From contig JAPYLE010000205.1 in the NCBI GenBank assembly GCA_027293795.1, forward strand, positions 1-9,465: DNA of 9,465 nt, given 5' to 3'. The stretch's first letter is position 1. Every line of letters starts with the position of its first letter. The notes under the pieces are model-generated. The model was not told the origin of the DNA, searched no databases, and was given only the letters and a program-made list of their open reading frames with translations. The translations under genes and the position numbers were made by a program. Origin of the DNA: Rickettsia endosymbiont of Ixodes persulcatus. GTDB lineage: Bacteria > Pseudomonadota > Alphaproteobacteria > Rickettsiales > Rickettsiaceae. This document shows positions 1 through 6,311 of this stretch, one piece after another.

Positions 1-43
1 CTTCAAGTGCTGGAACTACTACTCTTTTTGTGGTGTTGTGCAT
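1..43 (-). CDS. thyX: Start of a gene cut by the left edge, probably flavin-dependent thymidylate synthase
   Basis: Only the first 14 codons are present, reading MHNTTKRVVVPALE leftward from an ATG at 41-43. An AGAGG Shine-Dalgarno sequence sits five bases before the ATG, a stronger ribosome site than most genes here have, so this is a genuine start. The peptide resembles the N-terminus I remember for rickettsial ThyX, which methylates dUMP to dTMP using methylene-tetrahydrofolate and FAD. The diagnostic RHR motif would lie outside the window, so the name is recognition from a short peptide, not proof. It lies downstream of the DUF45 gene on the same strand, about 190 bases away and separated by repeats, so it may have its own promoter. 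Confidence 0.55.
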   Translation of the reverse strand, partial: MHNTTKRVVVPALE

Positions 44-80
44 TCTATCCTCTGTATTTTTTGTTGCAAGTATTACGTTC

Positions 81-100
81 ATTCCTGCTTTCGCAGGAAT
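81..100. repeat. Short perfect hairpin, RPE-like half element
   Basis: An 8-bp perfect inverted repeat, ATTCCTGC (81-88) and GCAGGAAT (93-100), closes a four-base loop. It is followed by CCAG, as are the other repeats of this window. The core is related to the arms of the larger palindrome at 5749-5891. It lies between the probable thyX start and the DUF45 gene. It looks like a truncated or solo copy of a Rickettsia palindromic element. Confidence 0.6.
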
Positions 101-114
101 CCAGTAATCTCTAA

Positions 115-193
115 TGTCATCCCGCGATCAAGTCGCGGGATCCAGTCTTTTTTAATTATTTTTTGGATACCGTGGTCAAGCCACGGTATGACA
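115..193. repeat. Two-hairpin palindromic element (RPE-like)
   Basis: Two 30-base units (115-144 and 164-193) face each other across an AT-rich spacer. Each unit folds on itself into an 8-bp perfect hairpin with the same loop, TCAAG: TCCCGCGA/TCGCGGGA (120-140) and TACCGTGG/CCACGGTA (168-188). The units also begin TGTCAT and end ATGACA, so the whole element forms an imperfect outer palindrome. This is the usual form of intergenic Rickettsia palindromic elements; I do not assign a numbered family. It follows the stop of the DUF45 gene, so as RNA it could act as a structured 3' end. Confidence 0.8.
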
Positions 194-234
194 TCCAGTA
201 CTTTTCTTGAATCCACACAGGCAAACCTTACCCC

Positions 235-939
235 TCATGGCAAATAACTATATAAACTCTTACCGTTTCTTTTCAGCCATAATTTTGCCGGTTGGTATTC
301 GGGATATATATTCTCAACTAGCTGCCAAAAATTTTCGCTATGGTTCATTTCTTTTAAATGCGCCATTTCATGAGCTACTAAATATTTCAGTACTTCAAAG
401 GGAGCGAAAACTACTCGCCAATTAAAAGCAAGGTTTCCTCTACTACAACAACATCCCCAATGAGTAACATTTTCCATTATTCTAATATTGGAATAAGTCA
501 AATTATGTTTTTTGGATATATTCTCTACTATTATTTTTATTTCTGCTAATAATTTCTTTTTAAGGAATACTTCTATACTAAGTTTTTTTAGTACCCTACT
601 GCAATACACTTCTAATGTAGAATTATTTAATTTTATCTGATTTTTAGACGAATCAATATGTATTATTTCATAAGATTTACCTAAAATAGAAATCTTATCT
701 TCATCCTTTGGTATCTCAGTTACATTACTACGTAATTTTTGCCTAACCCAATATTCTTTACTTAACAGAAAATTATGACCTTTTTCAGCCTTTACCTTAA
801 GAGGTAATACAAGCTCTGCCCCTTTAGACGTAATTCGGATAGCTATATTTTTAGCTTTAGCACTTCTCTTTACTATAACATTTTGAGGTATTTGGTAAGA
901 GTAACAAAATCTTCTATCTAAAATACTATTATTATTCAT
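235..939 (-). CDS. YgjP-like metallopeptidase-fold protein (DUF45 / M48-like)
   Basis: This 234-residue protein has the zinc signature of the YgjP/DUF45 family: HEMAH at residues 190-194 (two His ligands, catalytic Glu191), followed six residues later by H200 in NHSENFW, the probable third ligand. Just before it is the family motif WGCCCSRGNLAFNWR (161-175). The length matches E. coli YgjP-type proteins (about 170-240 residues). No signal peptide is visible, so it is probably cytoplasmic. The substrate is unknown. The ATG lies inside the end of the upstream lipoprotein gene: the eight bases ATGAATAA contain this start and the lipoprotein stop, so the two are probably co-transcribed and translationally coupled. 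The family call is firm; the biochemical role is not. Confidence 0.87.
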   Translation of the reverse strand: MNNNSILDRRFCYSYQIPQNVIVKRSAKAKNIAIRITSKGAELVLPLKVKAEKGHNFLLSKEYWVRQKLRSNVTEIPKDEDKISILGKSYEIIHIDSSKNQIKLNNSTLEVYCSRVLKKLSIEVFLKKKLLAEIKIIVENISKKHNLTYSNIRIMENVTHWGCCCSRGNLAFNWRVVFAPFEVLKYLVAHEMAHLKEMNHSENFWQLVENIYPEYQPAKLWLKRNGKSLYSYLP

Positions 940-1579
940 TTAGGCTAGGTATATATTTGCTTGGATCAACTGCTACTTTGTCTTTACGCATAGCAAAATA
1001 TAACTTATGTTCTACATGCCCGATAACACTATTTTTAGCAACCTTATCACCTTTTTTAAGTAATAAATCGTCTAAATTAGCATATGCTACTTCTAGATCG
1101 TCTTTATCTAATTTAACTATTACTAAATTACCGAATTGTTTATTAAAACCTGAATATATTACCGTTCCTGCAGCTATAGATTTAACTTCGCTATGTTCTT
1201 TAGCTGCAATATCTATCCCTTTACTTTTACCGGCTTTAAACTCGGTAATAATTACCCCGTTTAACGGTTTTGCAAAGTTTAATTGTTCTATCACTTCTTC
1301 ATCTTCGTCTTCATACCGAGATATAGGGATCTCAATATCATCATTATCATCTTCTATAATTTTTGCCTTTGGTTCTTCGAGTATACCGCTAACTTTTTCT
1401 GATGTAGTAGTATCTTCCATAGTTCTTTGAACTATTAGTCCCTCATCGTGATCTAGTTCGGTAGGATTATTATTTGCGGTAATAGCCCCTACTTTATACT
1501 CAATTGGAGCAGGTGGCTGATCAACGCAAGCAATCAAACAAAAACATATAATAGCACTAGGTGCAACAGGATATTTCAT
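932..1579 (-). CDS. Lipoprotein with a degenerate LytM/M23 domain (NlpD/EnvC-like)
   Basis: I start at the ATG at 1577-1579, giving 215 residues, because it yields a classic lipoprotein signal: a basic residue, a hydrophobic run and lipobox LIAC, with the lipidated Cys at residue 18. An in-frame TTG at 1613-1615 would add 12 residues and bury the signal. After the Cys come a Pro-rich stretch, a long acidic linker (about residues 78-98) and a C-terminal LytM domain (about 104-212) with the fold landmarks FGNLVIVKLD, KKGDKVAKNSVIG and VDPSKYI. The zinc ligands are mostly gone. HxGxD reads SKGID (S119, D123 kept), YAHL reads YANL, and HLHFE reads KLYFA (192-196). Such inactive LytM domains activate cell-wall amidases in the NlpD/EnvC group, so I infer an envelope-anchored division or wall-hydrolysis regulator. 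No LysM domain is evident. Confidence 0.85.
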   Translation of the reverse strand: MKYPVAPSAIICFCLIACVDQPPAPIEYKVGAITANNNPTELDHDEGLIVQRTMEDTTTSEKVSGILEEPKAKIIEDDNDDIEIPISRYEDEDEEVIEQLNFAKPLNGVIITEFKAGKSKGIDIAAKEHSEVKSIAAGTVIYSGFNKQFGNLVIVKLDKDDLEVAYANLDDLLLKKGDKVAKNSVIGHVEHKLYFAMRKDKVAVDPSKYIPSLNE

Positions 1580-1624
1580 ATATTTAACAAAACTATTATT
1601 TACATTAGAAAACAAATCTTACAT

Positions 1625-1656
1625 AGTATATAATTTTTATCATTATTTTCCATCAA
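1625..1656. promoter_or_regulatory. Probable divergent promoter region (lipoprotein / rpiB)
   Basis: The lipoprotein and rpiB are transcribed away from each other across about 87 bases. Rightward, TATAAT at 1629-1634 is an exact -10 box, with a poor -35 (TTAGAA, 1605-1610) 18 bases upstream. Leftward, the complement of 1651-1656 reads TTGATG, with TATATA (complement of 1627-1632) 18 bases further on, or TATACT two bases later. The two -10 elements overlap, so initiation in the two directions may compete. This is a motif reading in AT-rich DNA, so it is tentative. Confidence 0.35.
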
Positions 1657-1666
1657 AAAATTAACT

Positions 1667-2101
1667 ATGAAAACTTATAATATTGTCATAGCTAGTGACC
1701 ATTCAGGTTACAAGCTTAAGTCTAAAATTATCGATTATTTAGAACAGAAATCTTTAAAGATTTATGATTGCGGAACAAATAATACACAAACCGTTGATTA
1801 TCCTGATTATGCTAAGAAAGTGGTAAATACTATTATTGAAAAATTAGCACCTATCGGTATTTTAATTAATGATACGGGGATAGGTATGTCTATAGCTGCT
1901 AATCGCAGCTCGGAAATAAGAGCCGCTTTATGCAATGATATATTAACTGCCGAAAATGCTAAAGCTCATAATGACGCCAATATCCTAATACTCGGTGCAA
2001 AAACCATAGATCATGAAATAGTATTTGATATTATAGATAGGTTTTTAACCACTAAATTTGAAGGCGGCAGACATAGCACCCGCTTATCAAAGATAAAGTA
2101 A
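1667..2101 (+). CDS. rpiB: Ribose-5-phosphate isomerase B, with an altered active-site loop
   Basis: The 144-residue product matches RpiB/LacAB isomerases over its whole length and interconverts ribose-5-phosphate and ribulose-5-phosphate in the cytoplasm. Landmarks are ASDHSG (residues 9-14), DCGT (34-37), VDYPDYA (43-49), DTGIGMSIAANR (69-80), H101 in KAHNDAN, and EGGRHSTRLSKI near the end. In E. coli the loop reads ILICGTGIG and Cys66 is the catalytic base. Here it reads ILINDTGIG, so Asn68-Asp69 replace Cys-Gly. Some family members (mycobacterial type) also lack this Cys and use another acid. Whether Asp69 or another residue takes over is not known. There is no clear Shine-Dalgarno; the ATG is the only start that keeps the whole first beta strand. 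It stands alone on the plus strand. Confidence 0.95.
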   Translation: MKTYNIVIASDHSGYKLKSKIIDYLEQKSLKIYDCGTNNTQTVDYPDYAKKVVNTIIEKLAPIGILINDTGIGMSIAANRSSEIRAALCNDILTAENAKAHNDANILILGAKTIDHEIVFDIIDRFLTTKFEGGRHSTRLSKIK

Positions 2102-2106
2102 TTTTG

Positions 2107-2497
2107 TAAACTATTAAACATTGTTAGTTCGCTTGCAGCTTTATCAAAAGTAACAGTATAATTACAACCATTAAATATATTTAGCTTACCTATTTATATC
2201 GAAAAAATCTGTTTTATAATTTTCGTATTCTAAAACAGATAACCATAAGACTTGTTGATTCTCAAAACTAAATTCAATTGTACTAAATATTTCTTTTAGT
2301 ACTAAAACTATTTGCTCTTTTGAATATTTATAGCCTTTTTCTAATACCCAAACTAATTCACATATAAATATATTATTTATAAATATTGAATTTTCTTTAC
2401 CGGAATATTTTTCTATTAATTCTATAGCTTTGATGCTTTGTACTTTACCATCTTCGGTTAAGTAACGAATTAGAATATTTGTATCAATTCCTATCAT
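2107..2497 (-). pseudogene. vapC: Broken VapC-type PIN-domain toxin (frameshifted)
   Basis: The open part begins MIGIDTNILIRYLTED (ATG 2495-2497), a textbook PIN-domain start with Asp5 as the first metal ligand. Glu47 (FICELVW) and the Asp97/Asp100 region (KTDFFD) follow. PIN toxins are RNases that cleave tRNA or other RNAs. The frame then stops after INR at 2186, about 30 residues short. In the next frame, without an intervening stop, the DNA continues into IGKLNIFNGCNYTVTFDKAA, the expected PIN C-terminus with its final TFD motif. A one-base shift near 2190-2205 therefore broke the gene. The tail has no stop before it runs into antisense rpiB; I place the end near 2107 by analogy to usual length (about 130 residues). 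The start overlaps the antitoxin stop by 14 bases, as is usual for vapBC. Confidence 0.8.
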
Positions 2498-2726
2498 ATG
2501 AACCTTTAGTAATTTCATTCATTGCATCTATAGTTAGAGTATTTTTAGGTTTTGGTAAAATATGTTTCAAGTTTTTAACTGATTTATTTATAGGTATTAT
2601 CATGAAAGAATTATCTTGTACTATTGGCTCTAGCTTACTTCCTGTAGATAAATTTAATTTCTCTCTAATATAACTTGGAATTGTCATTTACCCTCTATTA
2701 GTGAGAGCTACAAGCTGCGTTTTCAT
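2484..2726 (-). pseudogene. vapB: VapB/AbrB-type antitoxin with an in-frame nonsense codon
   Basis: Read from the ATG at 2724-2726, the frame gives MKTQLVALTNRG, then TAA (2688-2690), then MTIPSYIREKLNLSTGSKLE and on to SYDRN at 2484. Swapped-hairpin AbrB-type antitoxins (VapB/MazE) start with a pattern like TxKGQ(I/V/M)TIPxxIREKLxLxxG. The TAA falls exactly on the conserved Gln, so one C-to-T change (CAA to TAA) explains it. The full product would be about 80 residues, normal for the family. The remaining 67-codon ORF lacks the first strand of the DNA-binding fold. It begins with an ATG directly after the stop (TAAATG), so re-initiation could still make a fragment. Antitoxins of this type bind the toxin and repress their own operon. 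The downstream toxin is also broken. Confidence 0.77.
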
Positions 2727-3035
2727 AATGATCTAATTAAATATTTTCAGTATAAGTTGATAATAGCAGAAATAATTTAATAATGCAGCATTATAATTAA
2801 ATTTAAGTTTTGTAATTTTTCTCCAAAAATATATATTTAACTTAATGAGACATTCCTATATATTTTGATAAACCAATATGTACTCTGAATAAATGAAGAG
2901 TATGAAAGATAACAAATAAAAAATAAATTTTGTAATAAAGGTGAAAAGTGGTTTCCACCTTTATTACTCATGATTTTAAAGCTTCTTTGGAGAAGCGTGT
3001 TTATATATGAATTCTTCAAAGAAAGGAAATGTATT
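2727..3035. other. Intergenic region between the vapBC remnant and mutS
   Basis: These 309 AT-rich bases lie between two divergent transcription units. They contain the hairpin at 2932-2967 described separately and weak promoter-like boxes in both directions. Leftward, there are TATACT (complement of 2749-2754) and TATAAT (complement of 2790-2795). Rightward, TTGATA sits at 2865-2870 without a good -10. A 60-codon minus-strand ORF at 2837-3019 shows no family features and no ribosome site, and I do not call it. No RNA gene was recognised. Confidence 0.6.
2932..2967. repeat. 12-bp perfect inverted repeat upstream of mutS
   Basis: GTAATAAAGGTG (2932-2943) and CACCTTTATTAC (2956-2967) pair perfectly around a 12-base loop. 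An alternative small hairpin, GTGG-TTT-CCAC (2948-2958), could compete with it. On the plus strand no T run follows; on the minus strand a T-rich stretch does, but no minus-strand gene ends here. It could be an operator-like palindrome or a leader structure of mutS, whose start lies 68 bases downstream. Confidence 0.55.
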
Positions 3036-5708
3036 ATGCTGCTTAATATGAATCTTCAAGAGTTTAAACAAAAATATAATTATGATGTTGCAACGAAAAT
3101 GATGCAGCAATACCTAGACATTAAATTTGCTCATTTAGATTGTTTACTATTATTTAGAATGGGTGATTTTTATGAGATGTTCTATGAGGATGCAATTCTT
3201 GCAAGTAACGTACTTGGCATAGCTCTAACAAAAAGAGGCAAAAACGGTGAAGAGGAGGTCCCAATGTGCGGTATACCTTATCATGCTCTTGAGAACTATT
3301 TAACTAAGTTAATCGAAGAAAATTATAAAGTTGCTATTTGTGATCAACTTGAAACACCTGAAGAAGCAAAAAATAGAGGCGGTTATAAAGCGGTAGTTAG
3401 TAGAGACGTTACAAGGATTATAACCCCAGGTACTATAATTGAAGAAAATTTAATTGCTTCAGCCGAACCTAATTATTTAGCAAGTCTTGTAATACCGAAG
3501 AATAAAGAAACAGCTAGCCTTTGTTATATTGATCTTTCTACTTCTAAAATTTTTGTAGTTAATGTACCAGAAGCCGAAATTCTTAATGAACTTGCCCGTT
3601 TAAAACCTCGTGAAATTTTACTTAGCGAAAATCTAAGATCTTCTAATCTTGCAGATAATATCTTCAAACAATTAAATTTTCGTATTACCTATCAAGTAGA
3701 TAGTTTTTTTGCAGTTAATAAATGTGAAAAAATTATTTTAGATTTTTATAAAATGAAAGATATTAAAGGAATTGGCGAGATATCTAGCGGTCAAATTTGT
3801 ACTATAGGTAGCATTTTAGAATATTTATCGTTAACGCAAAAACAAAATATCCCTAATTTGCCGATCCCTAGGATTATCAATTTTCATAGCTATATGACTA
3901 TTGATTTTGCAACTAGACGCAACCTTGAAATTGTAACAAACTCACAAGGCGGCTCGAAAGGAAGTTTACTAAGCACCATTAATCATACGGTTACTAAACA
4001 AGGCGGACGTTTATTATATAATTTTCTTTCTAGTCCTTTAACCGACATTGCCAAAATAAATCACCGTTTAAATATTACCGATTTCTTTTATTCTAATCCG
4101 GAAATAGTTTTAAAAACCCGTGAATACTTAAAAAAAACTAGCGATATAGAACGCTGCTTAACCCGTATTACAATGAATAGAAGCTCAGGTCGTGATTTAC
4201 TTAGTATTAAATATACTTTAGAAACGGCAACGATTATTAAAGGAGTATTTTTTGATGTTTACGGTTTTAATTTACCTAATTTTATTGAAAAAATTATTAA
4301 ACCTCTCACAGGCAACGAAGAATTATATAATTTAATAGAGGCAACAATACGGGAAGATGCTCCAAACAACTTAAATGAAGGCGGTATAATAAAACATGAA
4401 TATCATCCAAAAGTAGCACAATTACATGATTTAATTAATAACGGAAAATTACATATTGAAAAGCTCAAAGATCAATATAGCAAAGAAACGGGTATAGATA
4501 GATTAAAAATATGCCATAATAATGTTATAGGTCTTTTTATCGATATAACTGCTAAAAATACTAATAAAATTACCGATCCTAAATTTATTCACCGTCAAAC
4601 AACAGTTAACAGCGTACGTTATACTACTACTGAATTACAAAAGCTTGAAAGTGACCTAGTCAATGCTAAGACTTTAGTAATAAGCTTAGAAAAAGAATTA
4701 TATGCGGGTATTTGTAGGCAAGTAATCGAAAAAGCTCCTTATTTACAAATGCTTGCAAGCTCCTTAAGCGGACTTGACGTATTTTGTAATTTTGCTTATA
4801 TCGCTGATGAATATGATTATGTTAAGCCTGAATTTACCGATGATTTAAGTTTTGATATCGTTAAAGGACGACATCCTGTAGTAGAGAAAGCACTGCAGCG
4901 AGAAAGCAAAAGCTTTGTATATAATGACTGCCGATTATCGGAGTTTGAGCGTATTTGGTTAATTACTGGTCCTAATATGGCAGGCAAAAGTACTTTCTTA
5001 CGACAAAATGCCATTATTGCAATCATTGCTCAAATAGGTTCGTTTGTACCGGCAAAAAGTGCCAAAATAGGAGTAGTCGATAAAATATTTAGCCGAATAG
5101 GTGCTGCCGATGATTTAATTAAGGGACAATCGACATTTATGGCAGAGATGCTTGAAACTTCGGCAATTCTTGCCCAATCTACAAAAAACTCACTAATCAT
5201 ACTTGATGAGGTAGGTAGAGGCACTTCCACTTACGACGGCGTATCTATAGCATGGTCGGTACTTGAATATATCCATGATAAGCTGAAATGCCGCTGTCTT
5301 TTTGCTACACATTATCATGAACTAACCGTTATGAGTAATTTTCTGCCGGCTTTGCAAAATTATACTATCGCTATTGAGGAGTCAGGTAAAGATATTCTGT
5401 TTTTACATAATATTATCTCAGGTGCCGCTGATAGGTCATATGGTATTCATGTTGCAGCCTTAGCTGGTCTTCCTGCGAGCGTTATAAATAGAGCTGAGCA
5501 GATTCTGCTTAAATTTGAAAAAACTTCTACCGGTAAAGGAAAAAATATCTTATCGACGGAATTAAATAATTTGAGTTTGTTTAACCTCGAACCTAATAAA
5601 ACTACTATAAGTAGCAAATTAGATGCAAAATTTAGAACTATTGATCCTGATAAACTATCCCCTAAAGAAGCACTTGAGCTAATTTATGAGTTAAAGAAAA
5701 TGGGTTAA
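3036..5708 (+). CDS. mutS: DNA mismatch repair ATPase MutS
   Basis: MutS recognises mispaired and looped-out bases and, with ATP, recruits MutL. I choose the ATG at 3036 because AGGAAA lies eight bases before it; this gives 890 residues (E. coli has 853). In-frame ATGs at 2970 and 3048 are alternatives; the last begins MNLQEFKQKYNYD, the form I would expect for rickettsial MutS. The mismatch-reading motif GDFYEMF (43-49) has the intercalating Phe45 and Glu47. Connector, core/lever and clamp regions follow (about 130-570). The ATPase domain has Walker A GPNMAGKST (645-653), Walker B ILDE (about 722-725), the signature GRGTSTYDG just after, and ATHYHEL (757-763). The C-terminus keeps the LSPKEALELIYELK helix. 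No motif is missing, so it should be active. It appears monocistronic. Confidence 0.98.
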   Translation: MLLNMNLQEFKQKYNYDVATKMMQQYLDIKFAHLDCLLLFRMGDFYEMFYEDAILASNVLGIALTKRGKNGEEEVPMCGIPYHALENYLTKLIEENYKVAICDQLETPEEAKNRGGYKAVVSRDVTRIITPGTIIEENLIASAEPNYLASLVIPKNKETASLCYIDLSTSKIFVVNVPEAEILNELARLKPREILLSENLRSSNLADNIFKQLNFRITYQVDSFFAVNKCEKIILDFYKMKDIKGIGEISSGQICTIGSILEYLSLTQKQNIPNLPIPRIINFHSYMTIDFATRRNLEIVTNSQGGSKGSLLSTINHTVTKQGGRLLYNFLSSPLTDIAKINHRLNITDFFYSNPEIVLKTREYLKKTSDIERCLTRITMNRSSGRDLLSIKYTLETATIIKGVFFDVYGFNLPNFIEKIIKPLTGNEELYNLIEATIREDAPNNLNEGGIIKHEYHPKVAQLHDLINNGKLHIEKLKDQYSKETGIDRLKICHNNVIGLFIDITAKNTNKITDPKFIHRQTTVNSVRYTTTELQKLESDLVNAKTLVISLEKELYAGICRQVIEKAPYLQMLASSLSGLDVFCNFAYIADEYDYVKPEFTDDLSFDIVKGRHPVVEKALQRESKSFVYNDCRLSEFERIWLITGPNMAGKSTFLRQNAIIAIIAQIGSFVPAKSAKIGVVDKIFSRIGAADDLIKGQSTFMAEMLETSAILAQSTKNSLIILDEVGRGTSTYDGVSIAWSVLEYIHDKLKCRCLFATHYHELTVMSNFLPALQNYTIAIEESGKDILFLHNIISGAADRSYGIHVAALAGLPASVINRAEQILLKFEKTSTGKGKNILSTELNNLSLFNLEPNKTTISSKLDAKFRTIDPDKLSPKEALELIYELKKMG

Positions 5709-5748
5709 TGCGAGTTGGCAGTGTTGCATGGATTAAAAAAAGCGTTCG

Positions 5749-5891
5749 ATGTCATTCCTGCGTAAGCGGGAATCCATTAAAACATATATAAAAAACAAGT
5801 TTTTTATATATGTTTATTTTATCAAATATGTATTTTTGTACCAATATCTAAAATTATTTCTTTTGGATTCCTGCTTACGCGGGAATGACAT
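5749..5891. repeat. Composite palindrome after mutS: 28-bp outer and 17-bp inner stems
   Basis: The outer arms, 5749-5776 and 5864-5891, pair over 28 positions with only two non-Watson-Crick pairs, both G-U in RNA. Inside lies a perfect AT-rich 17-bp hairpin (5780-5796 with 5799-5815) whose arms are separated by just two bases. The arms carry the CATTCCTGCGTAAGCGGGAA core common to Rickettsia palindromic elements. It lies 40 bases after the mutS stop and downstream of the convergent small ORF, so it could end transcription in both directions, although the inner stem is not GC-rich. A plus-strand reading frame through it (5749-6006) is only the repeat translated. Confidence 0.85.
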
Positions 5892-5923
5892 AAATAACGC
5901 CACTAAAAGCAAGAATCTACAAA

Positions 5924-6178
5924 TTATTTACCACCCCAAAAGAAACCATACATATATCCTACTAATAAGCTTACTAATTTTACTGCTGTGTTATACATTA
6001 CAGTAAAAGTATCATCCGAAGGTATAGTTGTTGGAGTTTCTAATTCTGCAGAAGTAAAAATATCTCCTGAATTTACTAGATCAAATATTGTCGGAGTATT
6101 ATATTCACCACTTGAATATGTTTCATCTGTGAAGAACTCTAATACTGCTTCTTTGCTATCGATTAAAATCTCGCCCAT
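5924..6178 (-). CDS. Small protein of unknown function with a hydrophobic C-terminus
   Basis: I do not recognise this 84-residue product. It begins MGEILIDSKEAVLEFFTDE. AGGGG lies a few bases upstream of the ATG, a good ribosome site for this genome and the main reason for calling it. The first 58 residues are acidic and rich in Ser and Thr (for example TSAELETPTTIPSDD). The last 25 form a hydrophobic, aromatic-rich segment (VKLVSLLVGYMYGFFWGG), which could be a membrane tail. There is no N-terminal signal peptide. Its 5' side meets a repeat cluster and its 3' side meets the post-mutS palindrome, so it stands alone. It could be a short genus-specific gene or the remnant of a longer one. A competing plus-strand frame (5988-6218) lacks a ribosome site. 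Confidence 0.45.
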   Translation of the reverse strand: MGEILIDSKEAVLEFFTDETYSSGEYNTPTIFDLVNSGDIFTSAELETPTTIPSDDTFTVMYNTAVKLVSLLVGYMYGFFWGGK

Positions 6179-6234
6179 AAAAAATCCCCTTTTAATTTTT
6201 AAATATTTAATTAACTAAATGTCATTAAACGCTT

Positions 6235-6302
6235 CGATGTCACCCCGTGGCTTAACTATACGAACGTTTAGGATGTCATTCCCACAAAAGCGGGGAATCC
6301 AA
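6235..6302. repeat. Degenerate RPE-like repeat cluster
   Basis: Two partial units sit next to each other. One starts GATGTCACCCCGTGG, like the right half of the element at 115-193. The other is GATGTCATTCCCAC...GCGGGGAATCCA, with a six-base ATTCCC/GGGAAT stem (6278-6283 with 6293-6298). Neither has a complete partner arm, so these look like decayed or truncated copies. They occupy the spacer upstream of the small ORF at 5924-6178 and next to the intact palindrome at 6312-6384. Confidence 0.55.
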
Positions 6303-6311
6303 AAATGATTG

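Noticed and set aside
38..247. Plus-strand ORF of 69 codons
   Set aside because: It is a translation of the palindromic repeats at 81-193, with no ribosome site or family features, and it overlaps the probable thyX start and the DUF45 end.
957..1430. Plus-strand ORF of 157 codons
   Set aside because: It is antisense to the LytM lipoprotein and very rich in Ser and Leu, as expected from the reverse complement of an acidic, Lys-rich gene. The minus-strand frame has clear domain motifs.
2837..3019. Minus-strand ORF of 60 codons between vapB and mutS
   Set aside because: No ribosome site and no recognisable features. It crosses the mutS leader hairpin and looks like a chance frame in AT-rich DNA.
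2970..3035. N-terminal extension of MutS from the ATG at 2970
   Set aside because: The extra 22 residues do not look like MutS. The ATG at 3036 has AGGAAA at the proper distance, and the MutS domain begins just after it.
4817..5230. Two minus-strand ORFs inside mutS
   Set aside because: They are antisense to the conserved ATPase domain of MutS and have no features of their own.
5749..6006. Plus-strand ORF of 85 codons after mutS
   Set aside because: It starts and continues inside the composite palindrome (SFLRKRES and SCLRGND are typical translations of these repeats). It is not a gene.
5988..6218. Plus-strand ORF of 76 codons opposite the small minus-strand ORF
   Set aside because: GTG start without a ribosome site, while the opposite strand has AGGGG ahead of an ATG. 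The coding strand of this pair is still not certain.
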